DNA of 64,000 bases, from assembly GCF_963082655.1 (NCBI RefSeq), contig NC_081552.1:65959247-66023246 (forward strand). Direction: 5' to 3'. Origin of the DNA: Stomoxys calcitrans (taxonomy: Eukaryota > Arthropoda > Insecta > Diptera > Muscidae). The translations under genes were made by a program, and so were the position numbers. A model generated the notes under the pieces. The model ran no database searches. It was not told where the DNA came from and worked only from the letters and a program-made list of their open reading frames with translations. The stretch's first letter is position 1. Every line of letters starts with the position of its first letter. Positions 1-11,440 of the stretch are shown here, piece after piece.

Positions 1-198
1 CTTCGGAAGTTAGCGTGCTTTCGACAGACAGACGGACGGACGGACGGACAGACGGACGGACATGGCTAGATCGACATAAAATTTTACGACAATCAAGAAT
101 ATATATACTTTATGGGGTCTCAGACGAATATTTCGAGTAGTTACAAACAGAATGACGAAATTTGTATACCCCCCATCCTATGGTGGAGGGTATAAAAA
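1..198 (-). mobile_element. Helentron-like element, family A, 5' part (cut by window edge)
   Basis: Only the 5' third of a family A element lies in the window. Read on the minus strand it starts with TATACCCTCCACCAT, passes a motif resembling the DINE-1 'ATATATATTCTTGATC' block, and reaches a short GTCCGTCTGTCC array. The rest lies left of position 1. The assignment rests on near identity with the complete copies at 376-1873 and 11441-12950. No coding capacity is expected. Confidence 0.8.
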
Positions 199-305
199 TT
201 ATATAGCCTTCGTTTCCTTCCAGACCAACCCACACAATAAGCGAAAATTTCGAGAAAATCGGTTCTGCCGTTTTTCAGTCAATACGAAACAAACAAACCG
301 TACTC
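199..305. repeat. Dispersed repeat D, copy 1
   Basis: This ~110-bp stretch is related to 1874-2030 and, inverted, to 30267-30410. Shared words include 'cagaccaacc', 'gaaaatttc', 'aatcggttc' and 'ggaacaaacaaa'. It starts exactly where the neighbouring family A 5' end stops. No ORF or RNA structure was recognised. Confidence 0.55.
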
Positions 306-375
306 CACTTTTATTTTTGGGTAGTACTTTTGGGGTAAGGGGGAGGGTCCACCCCCTCCCAATATTAAAAAAAAA

Positions 376-1873
376 ACAAGTAAAAGCGTGCTAAGTTCGG
401 CCGGGCCGAATCTTATATACCCTCCACCATGGATCGCATTTGCCGAGTTCTTTTCCCGGCATCTCTTCTTAGGCAAAAAAAGGATATAAGAAAAGATTTG
501 CTCTGCTATTAGAGCGATATCAAGATATGATCCGGTTTGGACCACAATTAAATTATATGTTGGAGACCTGTGTAAAATGTCAGGCAATTCGAATAAGAAT
601 TGCGCCCTTTGTGGGCTCAAGAAGTAAAATAGAAAGATCGATTTATATGGGAGCTGCATCGGCCCATAGACCAATTCAGGCCATAATAAACACGTATGTT
701 AATGGTCATGAGAGAATCCGTCGTACAAAATTTCAGGCAAATCGGATAATAATTGCGACCTCTAGAGGCTCAAGAAGTCAAGATCCCAGATCGGTTTATA
801 TGGCAGCTATATCAGGTTATGAACCGACTTGTACTTTATTTGACATAGTTGTTGAAAGTAACAATAAAAATCGTCTTGCGAAATTTCAGCCAAATCGGAT
901 AGAAATTGAGCCCTCCAGATGCTCAAGAAGTCAAGTCCCCAGATCTGTTTATATGACAGTTATACCAGGTTATGGACCGATTTGAACCATACTTGGCACA
1001 GTTGTTGGATATCATAACAAAATACTACGTGCTAAAATTCATTCAAATTGGATAAGAATTGCGCCCTCTAGAGGCTCAAGAAGTCACGACCCAAGATCGG
1101 TTTATGTGACAGCTATATAAGGTTATGGACCGATTTGAACCATACTTGGCACAGTTGTTGGATATCATAACAAAACACGTCGTGCAAAATTTCATTCCAA
1201 TCGGATAAGAATTGCGCACTCTAGAGGCTCAAGAAGTCAAGACCCAAGATCGGTTTATATGGCAGCTATATCAGGTTATGAACCGATTTGGACCATACTT
1301 GTCACAGTTGTTGGATATCATAACAAAACACGTCGTGCGAAATTTTATTTCAATCGGATAAGAATTGCGTACTCTAGAGGCTCAGGAAGTCAAGACCCAA
1401 GATCGGTTTATATGGCAGCTATATCAGATTATACACCGATTTGAACCATACTTGGCACAGTTGTTGGATATCATAACAAAACACGTCGTGAAAAATTTCA
1501 TCCCAATTGGATAAGAATTGCGCACTCTAGAGGCTCAAGAAGTCAAGACCCAAGATCGGTTTATATGGCAGCTTTATCAAAACATGGACCGATATGGCCC
1601 ATTTACAATACCAACCGACCTACACTAATAAGAAGTATTTGTGCAAAATTTCAAGCGGCTAGCTTTACTCCTTCGGAAGTTAGCGTGCTTTCAACAGACA
1701 GACGGACGGACGGACGGAGGGACGGATAGACGGACGGACATGGCTAGATCGACATAAAATTTCACGACGATCAAGAATATATATACTTTATGGGGTCTCA
1801 GGCGAATATTTCGAGTAGTTACAATCAGAATGACGAAATTAGTATACCCCACATCTTATGGTGGAGGGTATAA
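376..1873 (-). mobile_element. Helentron-like element, family A, near complete
   Basis: Complete ~1.5-kb copy. The right edge has the 5' terminus with its foldback (ATGGTGGAGGGTATA against TATACCCC), then a GGAC-type tetranucleotide array. The middle holds several degenerate monomers of about 153 bp, each with 'gatcggtttatatggcagct' and 'cacagttgttggatatcat'. The left edge has the inverted 15-mer, palindrome TTCGGCCGGGCCGAA and terminus 'acaagtaaaagcg'. This is the expected layout of a non-autonomous Helentron (DINE-1 type). Short ORFs inside come from the monomers and are not genes. Confidence 0.85.
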
Positions 1874-2030
1874 TAATACACCCTATGTTTCCTTTCAGAC
1901 CAACCTACACAATCTGTGAAAATTTCAAGGTAATCGGTTCAGCTGTTTTTGACTCTATACGGAACAAACAAACAAACCGACAAACGAACATACAAACAAA
2001 CACAAATTTAATTTTATATATAAGAAGATA
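1874..2030. repeat. Dispersed repeat D, copy 2
   Basis: Related to 199-305 and inverted 30267-30410 ('agaccaacctacacaatctg', 'actctatacggaacaaacaa'). It again directly abuts a family A 5' end. An A/C-rich 'caaacaaac' tail follows. Confidence 0.6.
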
Positions 2031-2049
2031 CCTAAATTCTGTCTAACCA

Positions 2050-2205
2050 GCAAAAATTAAAGCTTCTAGGAACCGAACAAAGATGGTAGAGAGACCGGTT
2101 TACATGGATGCAATATCAGGTTATAAACTAATTTGGACCGTATTTGGTACAGATATTGGAAGTCATAGCGGAACACCAGTTGCAAACTTTTCCCCGAATC
2201 GCGGC
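2050..2205 (-). mobile_element. Helentron-like family C internal fragment
   Basis: The stretch 'gagagaccggtttacatgg' onward resembles the internal monomers of the diverged copy at 54119-55166. It lacks both termini and ends abruptly at about 2205 against an oppositely oriented A fragment. Confidence 0.55.
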
Positions 2206-3070
2206 TAGGCGCTTTAAATTTTGCACAAATACTTTTTATTAGTGTAAGTCGGTTGGGATTGTAAATGGGCCAAATCGGTCCATGTTTTGAAATAGCTGCC
2301 ATTTAAACCTATATTGGGTCTTGACTCTTTGAGCCTCTAGAGGGCGCAGTTCTCGTCCGTTTTTGTAGCACTTCCAGCAACTGTGCTTAATATGGTTCAA
2401 ATCGGTTCATAATATAGCTGCCATACAAACCGATATTGGGTCTTCACTTCTTCAGCTTTTGGCTGTAATTTTGCATTTAGTGTTTTGTTATAGTTTTCAA
2501 CAACTGCGCTAAGTATGGTTCAAATCAGTTTATAACTTGGTATAGTTGCCATATAACCGATCTTGCATCTTGAATTTTTAAGCCGCTTGAGAGCGTAATT
2601 CTCATCCGAGTTGGCTAAAATTTTGCATGAGGTGTTTTGTTATGACTTTCAACAACTGTGCTAAGTGTGGCGCAAATCGGCTCATAATCTGATATAGCTG
2701 CCATATTAACCGATCTGGAATCTTGACATTTTAAGCCTCTAGAACGCGCAATTCTCATCCGATTTGGCAGGTCTTTTGTACAACTGCTTCTCCCATGACA
2801 TTCAATATACGTGTTCAATATGGTCTGAATCGACCTTTAGCTTGATACATATGAACCGATCTCCCGATTTTGCTTCTTGAGACCCTACAAGGCCCAATTC
2901 TTATCGGAATGGACTGAAACATTACTCAATGACTTCTACAATATTCAGCATTCAATTCATTTATGGTCCGAATCGGACTATAACTTGATATAGCTCCAAT
3001 AGCATAGCACTTCTTAATTATTACTCTTTGTTTGCCTAAAAAGAGATACCGCGCAAAAAACTCGAGGCTT
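2206..3070 (+). mobile_element. Helentron-like family A/C fragment, both ends missing
   Basis: Monomers here read opposite to the preceding element ('gatatagctgccatataaac', 'gacttcttgagcctctagag' words). The left part has the 'caaatactttttattagtgt' segment that normally follows the tetranucleotide array. The right part decays into 'gcctaaaaagagataccgcg', the diverged 3' region, without the terminal palindrome. Confidence 0.7.
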
Positions 3071-3687
3071 TTCGCAAAGGCTGCTCTCTTATATCATCGC
3101 TTGTGAAAGTATTTCTGAACCGATTTCAAATTTTTTAACTGATTTCAAAAGCTAATAAAATTTACTATTTTTTATGCTTAAGTCCGATTCTTCTGTCAAA
3201 ATTTAATAAAAAGACAATTTCATTGTTTCGTCCTATACAAAAAACTGTAAAGAAGACTTAATGTAGATGCGTTTTAAGTGTAATTTTTATATATTGTGTT
3301 AACTCTAATAGGATATCTGTGAAGTACACTATTGGCATTTTTTAACCAAAAAACTGGGAAAACCCTTTGAGTTCTCAAAACGCAAAACTCAAGCTTATAA
3401 AATATTTTCATTGGCCCACGTAATAACTAATTGCATTCCAAAAATTTCTTGCGCCATCCACGGCTTGGGGTCTCTACGGACATTTTACTAAAAAATTCCG
3501 ATTTTGCAAACATCTTTCCCCAGTGTGGGGATTTTGGGTGTTTTCATCAAGAAATGTGGCCAAAATTTGTACTAATTTTTTTAAAAAGATATTTATTTTA
3601 AAATTTGTGAAAATTAGAACGATCTTTAGTAGTTTTAATTTTATGAAATGTTCAATTTGAATTTTATTTTTTACAAAAGTGTATTTT
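3071..3687. other. AT-rich interval without recognised feature
   Basis: About 600 bp between two Helentron-like copies. Both strands show only short ORFs with no recognisable domain, and no repeat shared with the rest of the window was noticed. Confidence 0.5.
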
Positions 3688-4716
3688 TTTATACCCTCCA
3701 CCATAGGATGGGGGGTATACTATTTTCGTCATTCTGTTTGTAACTACTCGAAATATTCGTCTGAGACTCCATAAAGTATACATATTCTTGATCGTCGCGA
3801 CATTTTATGTCTATCTAGCCATGTCCGTCCGTCTGTCCGTCCGTCCGTCTGTCTGTCGAAAGCACGCTAACTTCCGAAGGAGTAAAGCTAGCCGCTTGAA
3901 ATTTTGCACAAATACTTTTTATTAGTGTAGGTCAGTTGGTATTGCAAATGGGCTATATCGGTCCATGTTTTGATATAGCTGCCATATAAACCGATCTTGG
4001 GTCTTGACTTCTTGAGCCTCTAGAGGGCGCAATTCTCATCCGACTTGACTGAAATTTTGCACATAGTGTTTTAGTATTACTTCTAACTACTGTGTTAAGT
4101 ATGGTTCAAATCGGTCCATAACCTGATATAGCTGCCATATAAACCGATCTTGGTTCTTGACTTCTTGAGCCTCTAGAGAGCGAAATTCTTATCCGATTGG
4201 AATGAAATTTTGCACGACGTATTTTGTTATGATATCCAACAACTGTGCTAAGTATGATTCAATTCGGCAAATAACCTGATATAGCTGCCATATAAACCGT
4301 TCTGGGATCTTGACCTCTTGAGCCTCTGGAGGTCGCAATTATTATCCGATTTGCCTGAAATTTTGTACGACGGATCCTCGCATGACCATCAACGTACGTG
4401 TTTATTATGGTCTGAATCGGTCGATAGCCCGATACAGCTCACATATAAATCGATCTCTCTATTTTACTTCTTGAGCCCCCAAAGGGAGCAATTCTTTTTC
4501 GAATTGGCTGACATTTTACACAGGTCTCCAACATATAATTTAATAGTGGTCTAAACCGGATCATATCTTGATATCGCTCTAATAGCAGAGCAAATCTTTT
4601 CTTATATCATTTTTTGTCTAAGAAGAGATGTTGGGGAAAGAACTCGACAAATGCGCTCCATGGTGGAGGGTATATAAGATTCGGCCCGGGCGAACTTAGC
4701 ACGCTTTTACTTGTTT
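3688..4716 (+). mobile_element. Helentron-like element, family A, complete but short
   Basis: Starts 'tataccctccaccatagg' with the foldback to 'ggggggtatac', then the GTCCGTCTGTCC array near 3830, fewer internal monomers than other copies, and ends with ATGGTGGAGGGTATA, a slightly mutated palindrome ('ttcggcccgggcgaa') and 'ttttacttgtttt'. It is intact from end to end. Confidence 0.85.
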
Positions 4717-4779
4717 TAATTTCATGAAGATATCTCTATCCGTTCCAAATTGGCAGACTTATTTCCACTGTTTTTCGCA

Positions 4780-4960
4780 TCCCTCTGTGCTCCGTTCAGA
4801 CTCTACTATATAAAGGAGGCCCTTTATTTTTGAGCTCAAAATCAAAATCGGACAGCGCTCATTGACATATGAGAAGTTTGACTCTGTTCCTTTATGGAAT
4901 GTTCATGGGTAAATTTGCATTTTTGCCTGCCAGTTAAATGCATGGTAATGTTGAGTTGCG
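4780..4960 (+). repeat. Dispersed repeat E, copy 1
   Basis: Shares 'aatcggacagc', 'atatgagaagtttg', 'ctctgttcctttatggaat' and 'ttcatgggtaaatttgc' with 9075-9205. Just upstream, 'ctatataaaggaggccc' contains a TATA-box-like word, as in the second copy. It may be part of an unrecognised retroelement. Confidence 0.5.
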
Positions 4961-6102
4961 TGGCGGAATTTTTGGAATCCCTGAATGAACGCCGCGCTCT
5001 TAAAAAGGTGCCGACTTCGGTTCGCGAACATGGTGGAATCATATAAAAAGGGGGACAAATATACTAGGAATGGCTCGTCCACGACGATATACCTGTCGCC
5101 GGTTTCGCTTATTCGCTAATAGTCAAACTACTACAATGTTAAGTCACCTAAGGATAACTACGATAATGTTATCTACTGGGCGGTTAATGATCGGCGTTTT
5201 GTTTTCAGTGGAGCGGCAGATCTAGAGCCCGGGAGTAGGCCCAGAGTGGACTCCAAAGACCAAATAGCTGCGGTGGTGGTATCATGTCGCCGACTGGTGA
5301 CTGGTGGCCAGGGGCTTTCGACGAAGTCACCTGGTTCGAGTCTTAGGGACAAGGCCGAACCTATTTTATCTCCGCATTGGTCTTCTCTGGCAAACCAATA
5401 CGCTCCTTAAGAGGTTGGAATAATAAAAAAAGCATCGCTCTGATTTATTGAGTGGTTTGGTGCAAATTATCCTTAAAATCTTACCGAGATTGGTCTCGAA
5501 GATTCGCTGAACAGGCTACTCCAAAAGCTGCACGTCTAGAGTCGAAAATGGCACCGCAGTCATCTTAAAGGTTGCGGTCAACTGGAAGGCATCCCATCCC
5601 TTAGTGAAGTAGGACGAACAATAGTGATATTGGTGCAAGAACCATTGCTAATATCGCTATGGAAAGCTTGGTGATGGTCTAAAATTACCTGTCGGAAACT
5701 CTGGCGTATATGACACACATTTTCCACGCATACGTCGAAAACGTCGTTGACCTAGCCAAAAAGTAGTTTTTTGACTGAACTAAAAAATAATAATAACTCG
5801 TACAACTATGTTAAACATTCGAAAATTTATGATTGTAGCTTCCCTGGTGCATGGTTAAAAGTGTGTCTATAACATAAATCGTGTGGGTACGAATCCCAGA
5901 GAAAACGTCAGAAGCAGAAGAGCACAAACTTAAAATATTTAAAAATCATAAAATATTTATGTAGACGCTATAGCAACCACAACCAATCTGAAACAATGTT
6001 ATGATATCGACACTAAACAAGTAGTAGAGCTTTTTCGAAATTTATGACATTTTATATACGACGTTTTCGACATTTACAACTTTTTGAGTATCGAAAACCT
6101 AA
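4961..6102. other. Interval without recognised gene
   Basis: About 1.1 kb between repeat E and the next Helentron. It contains no long ORF. Two stretches have a Pol III B-box look: 5334-5347 'ggttcgagtcttag', and 5885-5900, listed separately. The rest is unassigned. Confidence 0.4.
5845..5925 (+). repeat. Candidate tRNA-derived SINE
   Basis: 'ctggtgcatggtta' resembles a Pol III A box. About 40 nt later, 'gggtacgaatccc' resembles a B box and is self-complementary like a T arm. A-rich sequence follows. It does not fold into a clean cloverleaf as read by eye, so a SINE or tRNA relic is likelier than a working tRNA gene. Confidence 0.35.
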
Positions 6103-7587
6103 ACAAGTAAAAGCGTGCTAAGTTCGGCCGGGCCGAATCTTATATACCCTCCACCATGGACCGCATTTGTCCAGTTCTTTTCCCGGCATCTCTTCTTAGG
6201 CAAAAAAGGATATAAGAAAAGAGTTGCTCTGCTATTAAAACGATATCAAGATATGATCCAGTTCGGACCACAATTAAATTATATGTTGGAGACCTGGGTA
6301 AAATTTCAGCCAATTCGTATAAGAATTGCGCCCATTGGGGCTCACGAAGTAAAATAGAGAGAACGATTTACATGGGATCTGTATCGGGCTATAGACCGAT
6401 TTAGAACATAATAAATACGTTTGTTGATGGTCATGAGAGGATCCGTCGTACAAAATTTCAGGCATATCGGATAATAATTGCGACCTCTAGGGGTCAAGAA
6501 GTCAAGATCCCAGATCGGTTTATATGGCAGCTATATCAGGTTATGAACCGATTTGAACCTTATTCGACACAGTTGTTGAAAGTAAAAATAAAATACGTCA
6601 TGCAAAATTTCAGCCAAATCGGATAGGAATTGCGCCCTCTAGAAGCTCAAGAAGTCAAATCCCCAGATCTGTTTATATGACAGCTATATCCGGTTATGGA
6701 CCGATTTCAACCATACTTGGCACAGTTGTTGGATATCATGACGAAATACTTCGTGCAAAACCTCATTCCAATCGGATAAGAATTGTGCCCTCTAGAGGCT
6801 CAAGGAGTCAAGACCCAAGATCGGTTTATATGGCAGCTATATCAGGTTATAAACCGATTTAAACCATACATGGCACAGTTGTTGGGTATCATAACAAAAC
6901 ACGTCGTGCGAAATTTCATTCCAATCGGATAAGAATTGCGCACTCTAGAGGCTCAAGAAGTCAAGACCCAAGATCAGTTTATATGGCAGCTATATCAGGT
7001 TATGGACCGATTTGAACCATACTTGGCACAGTGGTTGGATATCATAACAAAACACGTTATGCAAAATTTTATTCTGATCGGATAAGAATTGCGCACGCTA
7101 GAGGCTCAAGAAGTCAAGACCCAAGATCGGTTTATATGGCAGCTATATCAAAACATGGACCGATGTGAACCATACTGTTGGGTATCATAACAAAACACGT
7201 CGTGCAAAATTTCATCACAATCGGATAATAATTGGGCACTCTAGAGGCTCAAGAAGTCAAGACCCCAGATCGGTTTATATGACAGCTATATCAAAACATG
7301 GACCGATATGGCCCATTTACAATACCAACCGACCTACACTATTAAGAAGTATTTGTGCAAAATTTCAAGCGGCTAGCTTTACTTCTTCGGAAGTTAGCGT
7401 GCTTTCGACAGACAGACGGACGGACGGACGGACGGACGGACAGACGGACGGACATGGCTAAATCGACATAAAATTTCACGACGATCAAGAATATATATAC
7501 TTTAAGGGGTCTCAGACGAATATTTCGAGTAGTTACAATCAGAATGACGAAATTAGTTACCCCCCATCTTATGGTGGAGGGTATAAT
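6103..7587 (-). mobile_element. Helentron-like element, family A, complete
   Basis: Has both termini, the palindrome at the left, about seven ~153-bp monomers and a GGAC array near 7405. Its 5' end at 7587 is followed within 2 bp by the 3' terminus of the next copy, so the two form a head-to-tail tandem. Confidence 0.85.
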
Positions 7588-7589
7588 AA

Positions 7590-8840
7590 ACAAGTAAAAG
7601 CGTGCTAAGTTCGGCCGGGCCGAATCTTATATACCCTCCACCATGGATCGCATTTGTCGAGTTCTTTTCCCGGCATCTCTTCTTAGGCAAAAAAAAGGAT
7701 ATAAGAAAAGATTTGCTCTGCTATTAGAGCGATATCAAGATATGGTCCGGTTTGGACCACAATTAAATTATATGTTGGAGACCTGTGTAAAATGTCAGCC
7801 AATTCGAATAAGAATTGCGCCCTTTGTGGGCTCAAGAAGTAAAATAGAGAGATCGATATATATGGGAGCTGTATCGGCCTATAGACCTATTCAGACCATA
7901 ATAAACACATATGATAATGGTCATGAGAGAATCCGTCGTACAAAATTTCAGGCAAATCGGATAATAATTGCGACCTCTAGAGGCTTAAGAAGTCAAGATC
8001 CCAGATCGGATTATATGGCAGCTATATCAGGTTATGAACCGACTTGTACTTTATTTGACATAGTTGTTGAAAGTAACAATAGAAAACGTCTTGCGAAATT
8101 TCAGCCAAATCGGATAGAAATTGAGCCCTCTAGAAGCTCAAGAAGCCAAGTCCCCAGATCTGTTTATATGACAGCTATATCAGGTTATGAACCGTTTGAA
8201 CCATACTAGGCACAGTTGTTGGATATCATAACACAACACGTCGTGCAAAATTTCATTCCAATCGGATAAGAATTGCGCACTCTCGAGGCTCAAGAAGTCA
8301 AGACCCCTGATCGGTTTATATGGCAGCTATATCAAAACATATACCGATGTGAACCATACTGGGCACAGTTGTTGGGTATCATAACAAAACACGTCGTGCA
8401 AAATTTCATCACAATCGGATAAGAATTGCGCACTCTAGAGGCTCAAGAAGTCAAGACCCAAGATCGGTTTATATGGCAGCTATATCAAAACATGGACCGA
8501 TATGACCCATTTACAATACCAACCGACCTACACTAATAAGAAGTATTTGTGCAAAATTTCAAGCGGCTAGCTTTACTTCTTCGGAAGTTAGCATGCTTTC
8601 GACAGACAGACGGACGGACGGACGGACGGACAGACGGACGGACGGACGGACAGACGGACGGACGGACGGACAGACGGACGGACGGACGGACAGACGGACG
8701 GACATGGCTAAATCGACATAAAATTTCACGACGATCAAGAATATATATACTTTAAGGGGTCTCAGACGAATATTTCGAGTAGTTACAATCAGAATGACGA
8801 AATTAGTATACCCCCCATCTTATGGTGGGGGGTATAAAAA
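7590..8840 (-). mobile_element. Helentron-like element, family A, complete, tandem
   Basis: Second member of the head-to-tail array. Both termini are intact. The tetranucleotide array at about 8605-8700 is longer, with regular GGACAGAC interruptions. A 188-codon open frame inside (7643-8209) repeats an 'SRSQ.PRSVYM.AISGYE' phrase and is a by-product of monomers whose length is divisible by three. Confidence 0.85.
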
Positions 8841-9034
8841 TATTTGTGCAAAATTTCAAGAGTCTAGCTTTACTACTTCTAAAGTTAGCGTGCTTTCGAC
8901 AGACAGACGGACATTGCTAAATGGACTTAAAATTTCATATATAAACACTTCATGGGGTCTTAGACTAATATTTCTTGGTGCTACAAACGGAATGACGAAA
9001 TTAGTATACCCCCATCCTATGGTGGAGGGTATAA
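8841..9034 (-). mobile_element. Helentron-like family A, 5'-end fragment
   Basis: Joined directly to the 5' end of the preceding copy. It carries only the segment from 'tatttgtgcaaaatttcaag' through a minimal GGAC array to the 5' terminus ATGGTGGAGGGTATA. It is the third unit of the array and lacks its monomers and 3' end. Confidence 0.75.
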
Positions 9035-9049
9035 AAATGGTATGGCAGC

Positions 9050-9230
9050 CATGTAAACACTTATCCCGAAAGAGGTGTCGCACGGCGGCCATCAGTAAGG
9101 ACTCGACTATAAAAAGAGGGCTTAAACTTGAATCGGACAGCATTCATTCATATGTCAGAAGTTTGCCCCTGTTCCTTAATGGAATATTCGTGGTTTGCTC
9201 TTAGTATATTCGTTGGACAAAAATGGTAAG
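9050..9230 (+). repeat. Dispersed repeat E, copy 2, with TATA-like word
   Basis: 'gactcgactataaaaagagg' is followed by 'cttgaatcggacagcattca', 'gtcagaagtttgcccctgtt' and 'ccttaatggaatattcgtgg', paralleling 4800-4920. The TATAAAAA word sits at the same relative place, which hints at a retroelement promoter or LTR piece. No ORF was recognised. Confidence 0.5.
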
Positions 9231-9289
9231 AGTTAATATAGAACTTTAAAATTTTATACAGAGGTATATTTGAGTGTAATATAGAAAAA

Positions 9290-9660
9290 AGTGTAGTGTA
9301 GTATTGTCGAAATCGGTCTATAATCTTATATACCTCCTATAAAAACCTTCCGATTTATCTTCTTTAGCCTCCCAAAGTCGCAATGAAAAATTAGGAGTCA
9401 AAACAACTACCACAAGTATAGTCCAAATCGGTAAAAAAGCTGATATAGGTCCCACATAAACCGATCTCCCTATTTAACATCTTGAGGCTCCAGAGGGTGA
9501 ATTTTAATCCGATTTGGATGAAAATTTGCTCAATGACTACTGCTATGACTCTCAAAAACTCCGGCAAGTAGGTCTAAATCGGTACATAACCTGATATAGC
9601 TCCCATATAAACCAATCTCTTGATTCTTCTTAAGCCTATAGAATGCCTTTACTTTAACAT
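9290..9660 (+). mobile_element. Degenerate Helentron-like monomers
   Basis: Contains recurring 'gatataggtcccacataaac', 'gatatagctcccatataaac' and 'gaggctccagagggtgaatt' words at about 140-150 bp spacing. No terminus is preserved. It is an old fragment of family C type. Confidence 0.55.
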
Positions 9661-9851
9661 AGGCCTTTTCCTTGAATTGTGATTTACGACCTACTGATTT
9701 CAGGTGTTAATGTTAAGTTTTGGAATTTGGTGCATTCAAGGGACTATAATAGTAGAATGTTTCCGAAAAGTGGCCGAAACATGATTTTTTACCAAATTGT
9801 CCAAAATATTGAATTGTGGCAAGTTTGTGCAGCTGAAATCTAGCTTTTTTC

Positions 9852-11266
9852 GATTCGGCCGGGCCGAACTTTGGATACCCACCACCTCGGGTATATATGT
9901 AAACCACCTTCCATCAAAATCCGGTGCATACCTTATGTCCCATAGCAGTTATATCGAAATATGTTCCGATTTGGACCAAACACTAATAAGTACAAGTCAT
10001 TGTTCAATTGTGTATAACAAAATGTTGGTATTTTTAGTAGCTAAATTAATATCTTAAAATAAACCGATCTGAACCATATGCAACACAGATGTCGAAAAGC
10101 CTAACATAAGTCACTGTGTCAAAATTTCAGTGAAATCGGATTATAAATGTGCCTTTTATGGGGCCAAGACTTTAAGTCGAGAGATCAGTCAATATGGCAG
10201 CTATATCCAAATCTGGACCGATCTGTACCATATTGTATTGGGTTGCCCAAAAAGTAATTGCGGATTTTTCATATAGTCGGCGTTGACAAATTTTTTAACA
10301 GCTTGTGACTCTGTAATTGCATTCTTTCTTCTGTCAGTTATCAGCTGTTACTTTTAGCTCGCTTTAGAAAAAAAGTGTAAAAAAGTATATTTGATTAAAG
10401 ATCATTCTAAGTTTTATTAAAAATGCATTTACTTTCTATTAAAAAATCCGCAATTACTTTTTGGGCAACCCAATAGATTAATGTCAAGGGGCTTAACTTA
10501 ACTCACTGTCCCAAATTTCGGCGACATCGGACAATTTCATGGACCCAAAACCTTAAATCGAGACTTCGGTCTATATGGCAGCTATATCCAAATCTGAACC
10601 GATCAGGGTCAAATTGAAGAAAAATGTCGAAGGGCCTAAGACAACGCTGTCCCAAATTTCAGCAAAATCGGATAATAAATATGGCTTTGATAGGCCTAAG
10701 ACCCTAAATCGGAGGATCGGTGTATATGGCAGCCATATCAAAATCCAGGCCGAAAATCCAAATTGACGAAGGATGTCGAAGGGCCAAACACAACTCACAG
10801 TCTCAAATTTCAGCAAAATCGGATAATAAATGTGGCTTTTATGGGCCTAAGACCCTAAAGGATAAGGATCGGTCTATATGACAGCTATATCCAAAGCTGG
10901 ACCAATCTGAGCCAAATTGACGAAGGATGTCGAAGGACCTAACACAACTCACTGTCTTAAATTTCAGCAAAATCAGATAATAAATGTGGCTTTTATGGGC
11001 CTAAGACAAAAATCGGCGGATCGGTCTATATGGGGGCTATATCAAGATATAGCCCATCTTCAAACTTAACCTGCTTATGGACAAAAAAAGAATCTGGCAA
11101 AATTTCAGCTCAATATCTCTATTTTTGAAGACTGTAGCATGATTTCAACAGATTTTTACGCTGATCAAGAATATATATGCTTAGGGTCGAAAATGGATAT
11201 TTCGATGTGTTGCAAACGGAATGACAAAATGAATATACCCCCATCCTTCGGTGGTGGGTATAAAAA
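9852..11266 (-). mobile_element. Helentron-like element, family B, interrupted by a mariner MITE
   Basis: Family B shares architecture with A but has a different sequence. The left end has palindrome TTCGGCCGGGCCGAA followed by 'tacccaccacctcggg'. The monomers have 'gacgaaggatgtcgaaggg' and 'aatttcagcaaaatcggata' words. The right end has 'tatatgcttagggtcg' and 'cggtggtgggtataaaaa'. A 236-bp MITE lies at 10238-10473, and the host words resume after it. The extreme 3' terminus is replaced by unrelated sequence. Confidence 0.8.
10238..10473. mobile_element. Mariner-type MITE with TA target duplication
   Basis: A 236-bp element with perfect ~32-bp terminal inverted repeats beginning TTGGGTTGCCCAAAAAGTAA, flanked by TA at 10236-10237 and 10474-10475. 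Its left interior matches the 5' flank, and its right interior the 3' flank, of the truncated mariner at 56072-56931. It is therefore an internal deletion derivative without transposase sequence. It interrupts a family B Helentron. Confidence 0.92.
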
Positions 11267-11440
11267 GAAATGGGGCGGCCCAAGTCGGCCCTTTCTGGAT
11301 CCACTCTGCTGAAAATTTTAATGTTGACAGTTTTTATTATATTTTTGCGGCATTTAAAACTAATGGTACTAACCATATGTTCGTGTCTATGACACCTGTC
11401 GTTGACAAATGGGCTTTCAGTGTTTGTATCCCAGTTTAAA
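11267..11440. other. Short unassigned interval
   Basis: About 170 bp between a B and an A element. No convincing coding sequence and no match elsewhere in the window was noticed. Confidence 0.4.

Noticed and set aside
527..985. 152-codon frame, and the 188-codon frame at 7643-8209
   Set aside because: Both lie in Helentron monomers and repeat the same phrase in many copies. The monomer length is divisible by three, which keeps the frame open.
5320..5350. B-box-like 'ggttcgagtcttag' as a tRNA gene
   Set aside because: The nearest A-box-like word is about 100 nt away and no stems pair; probably chance.
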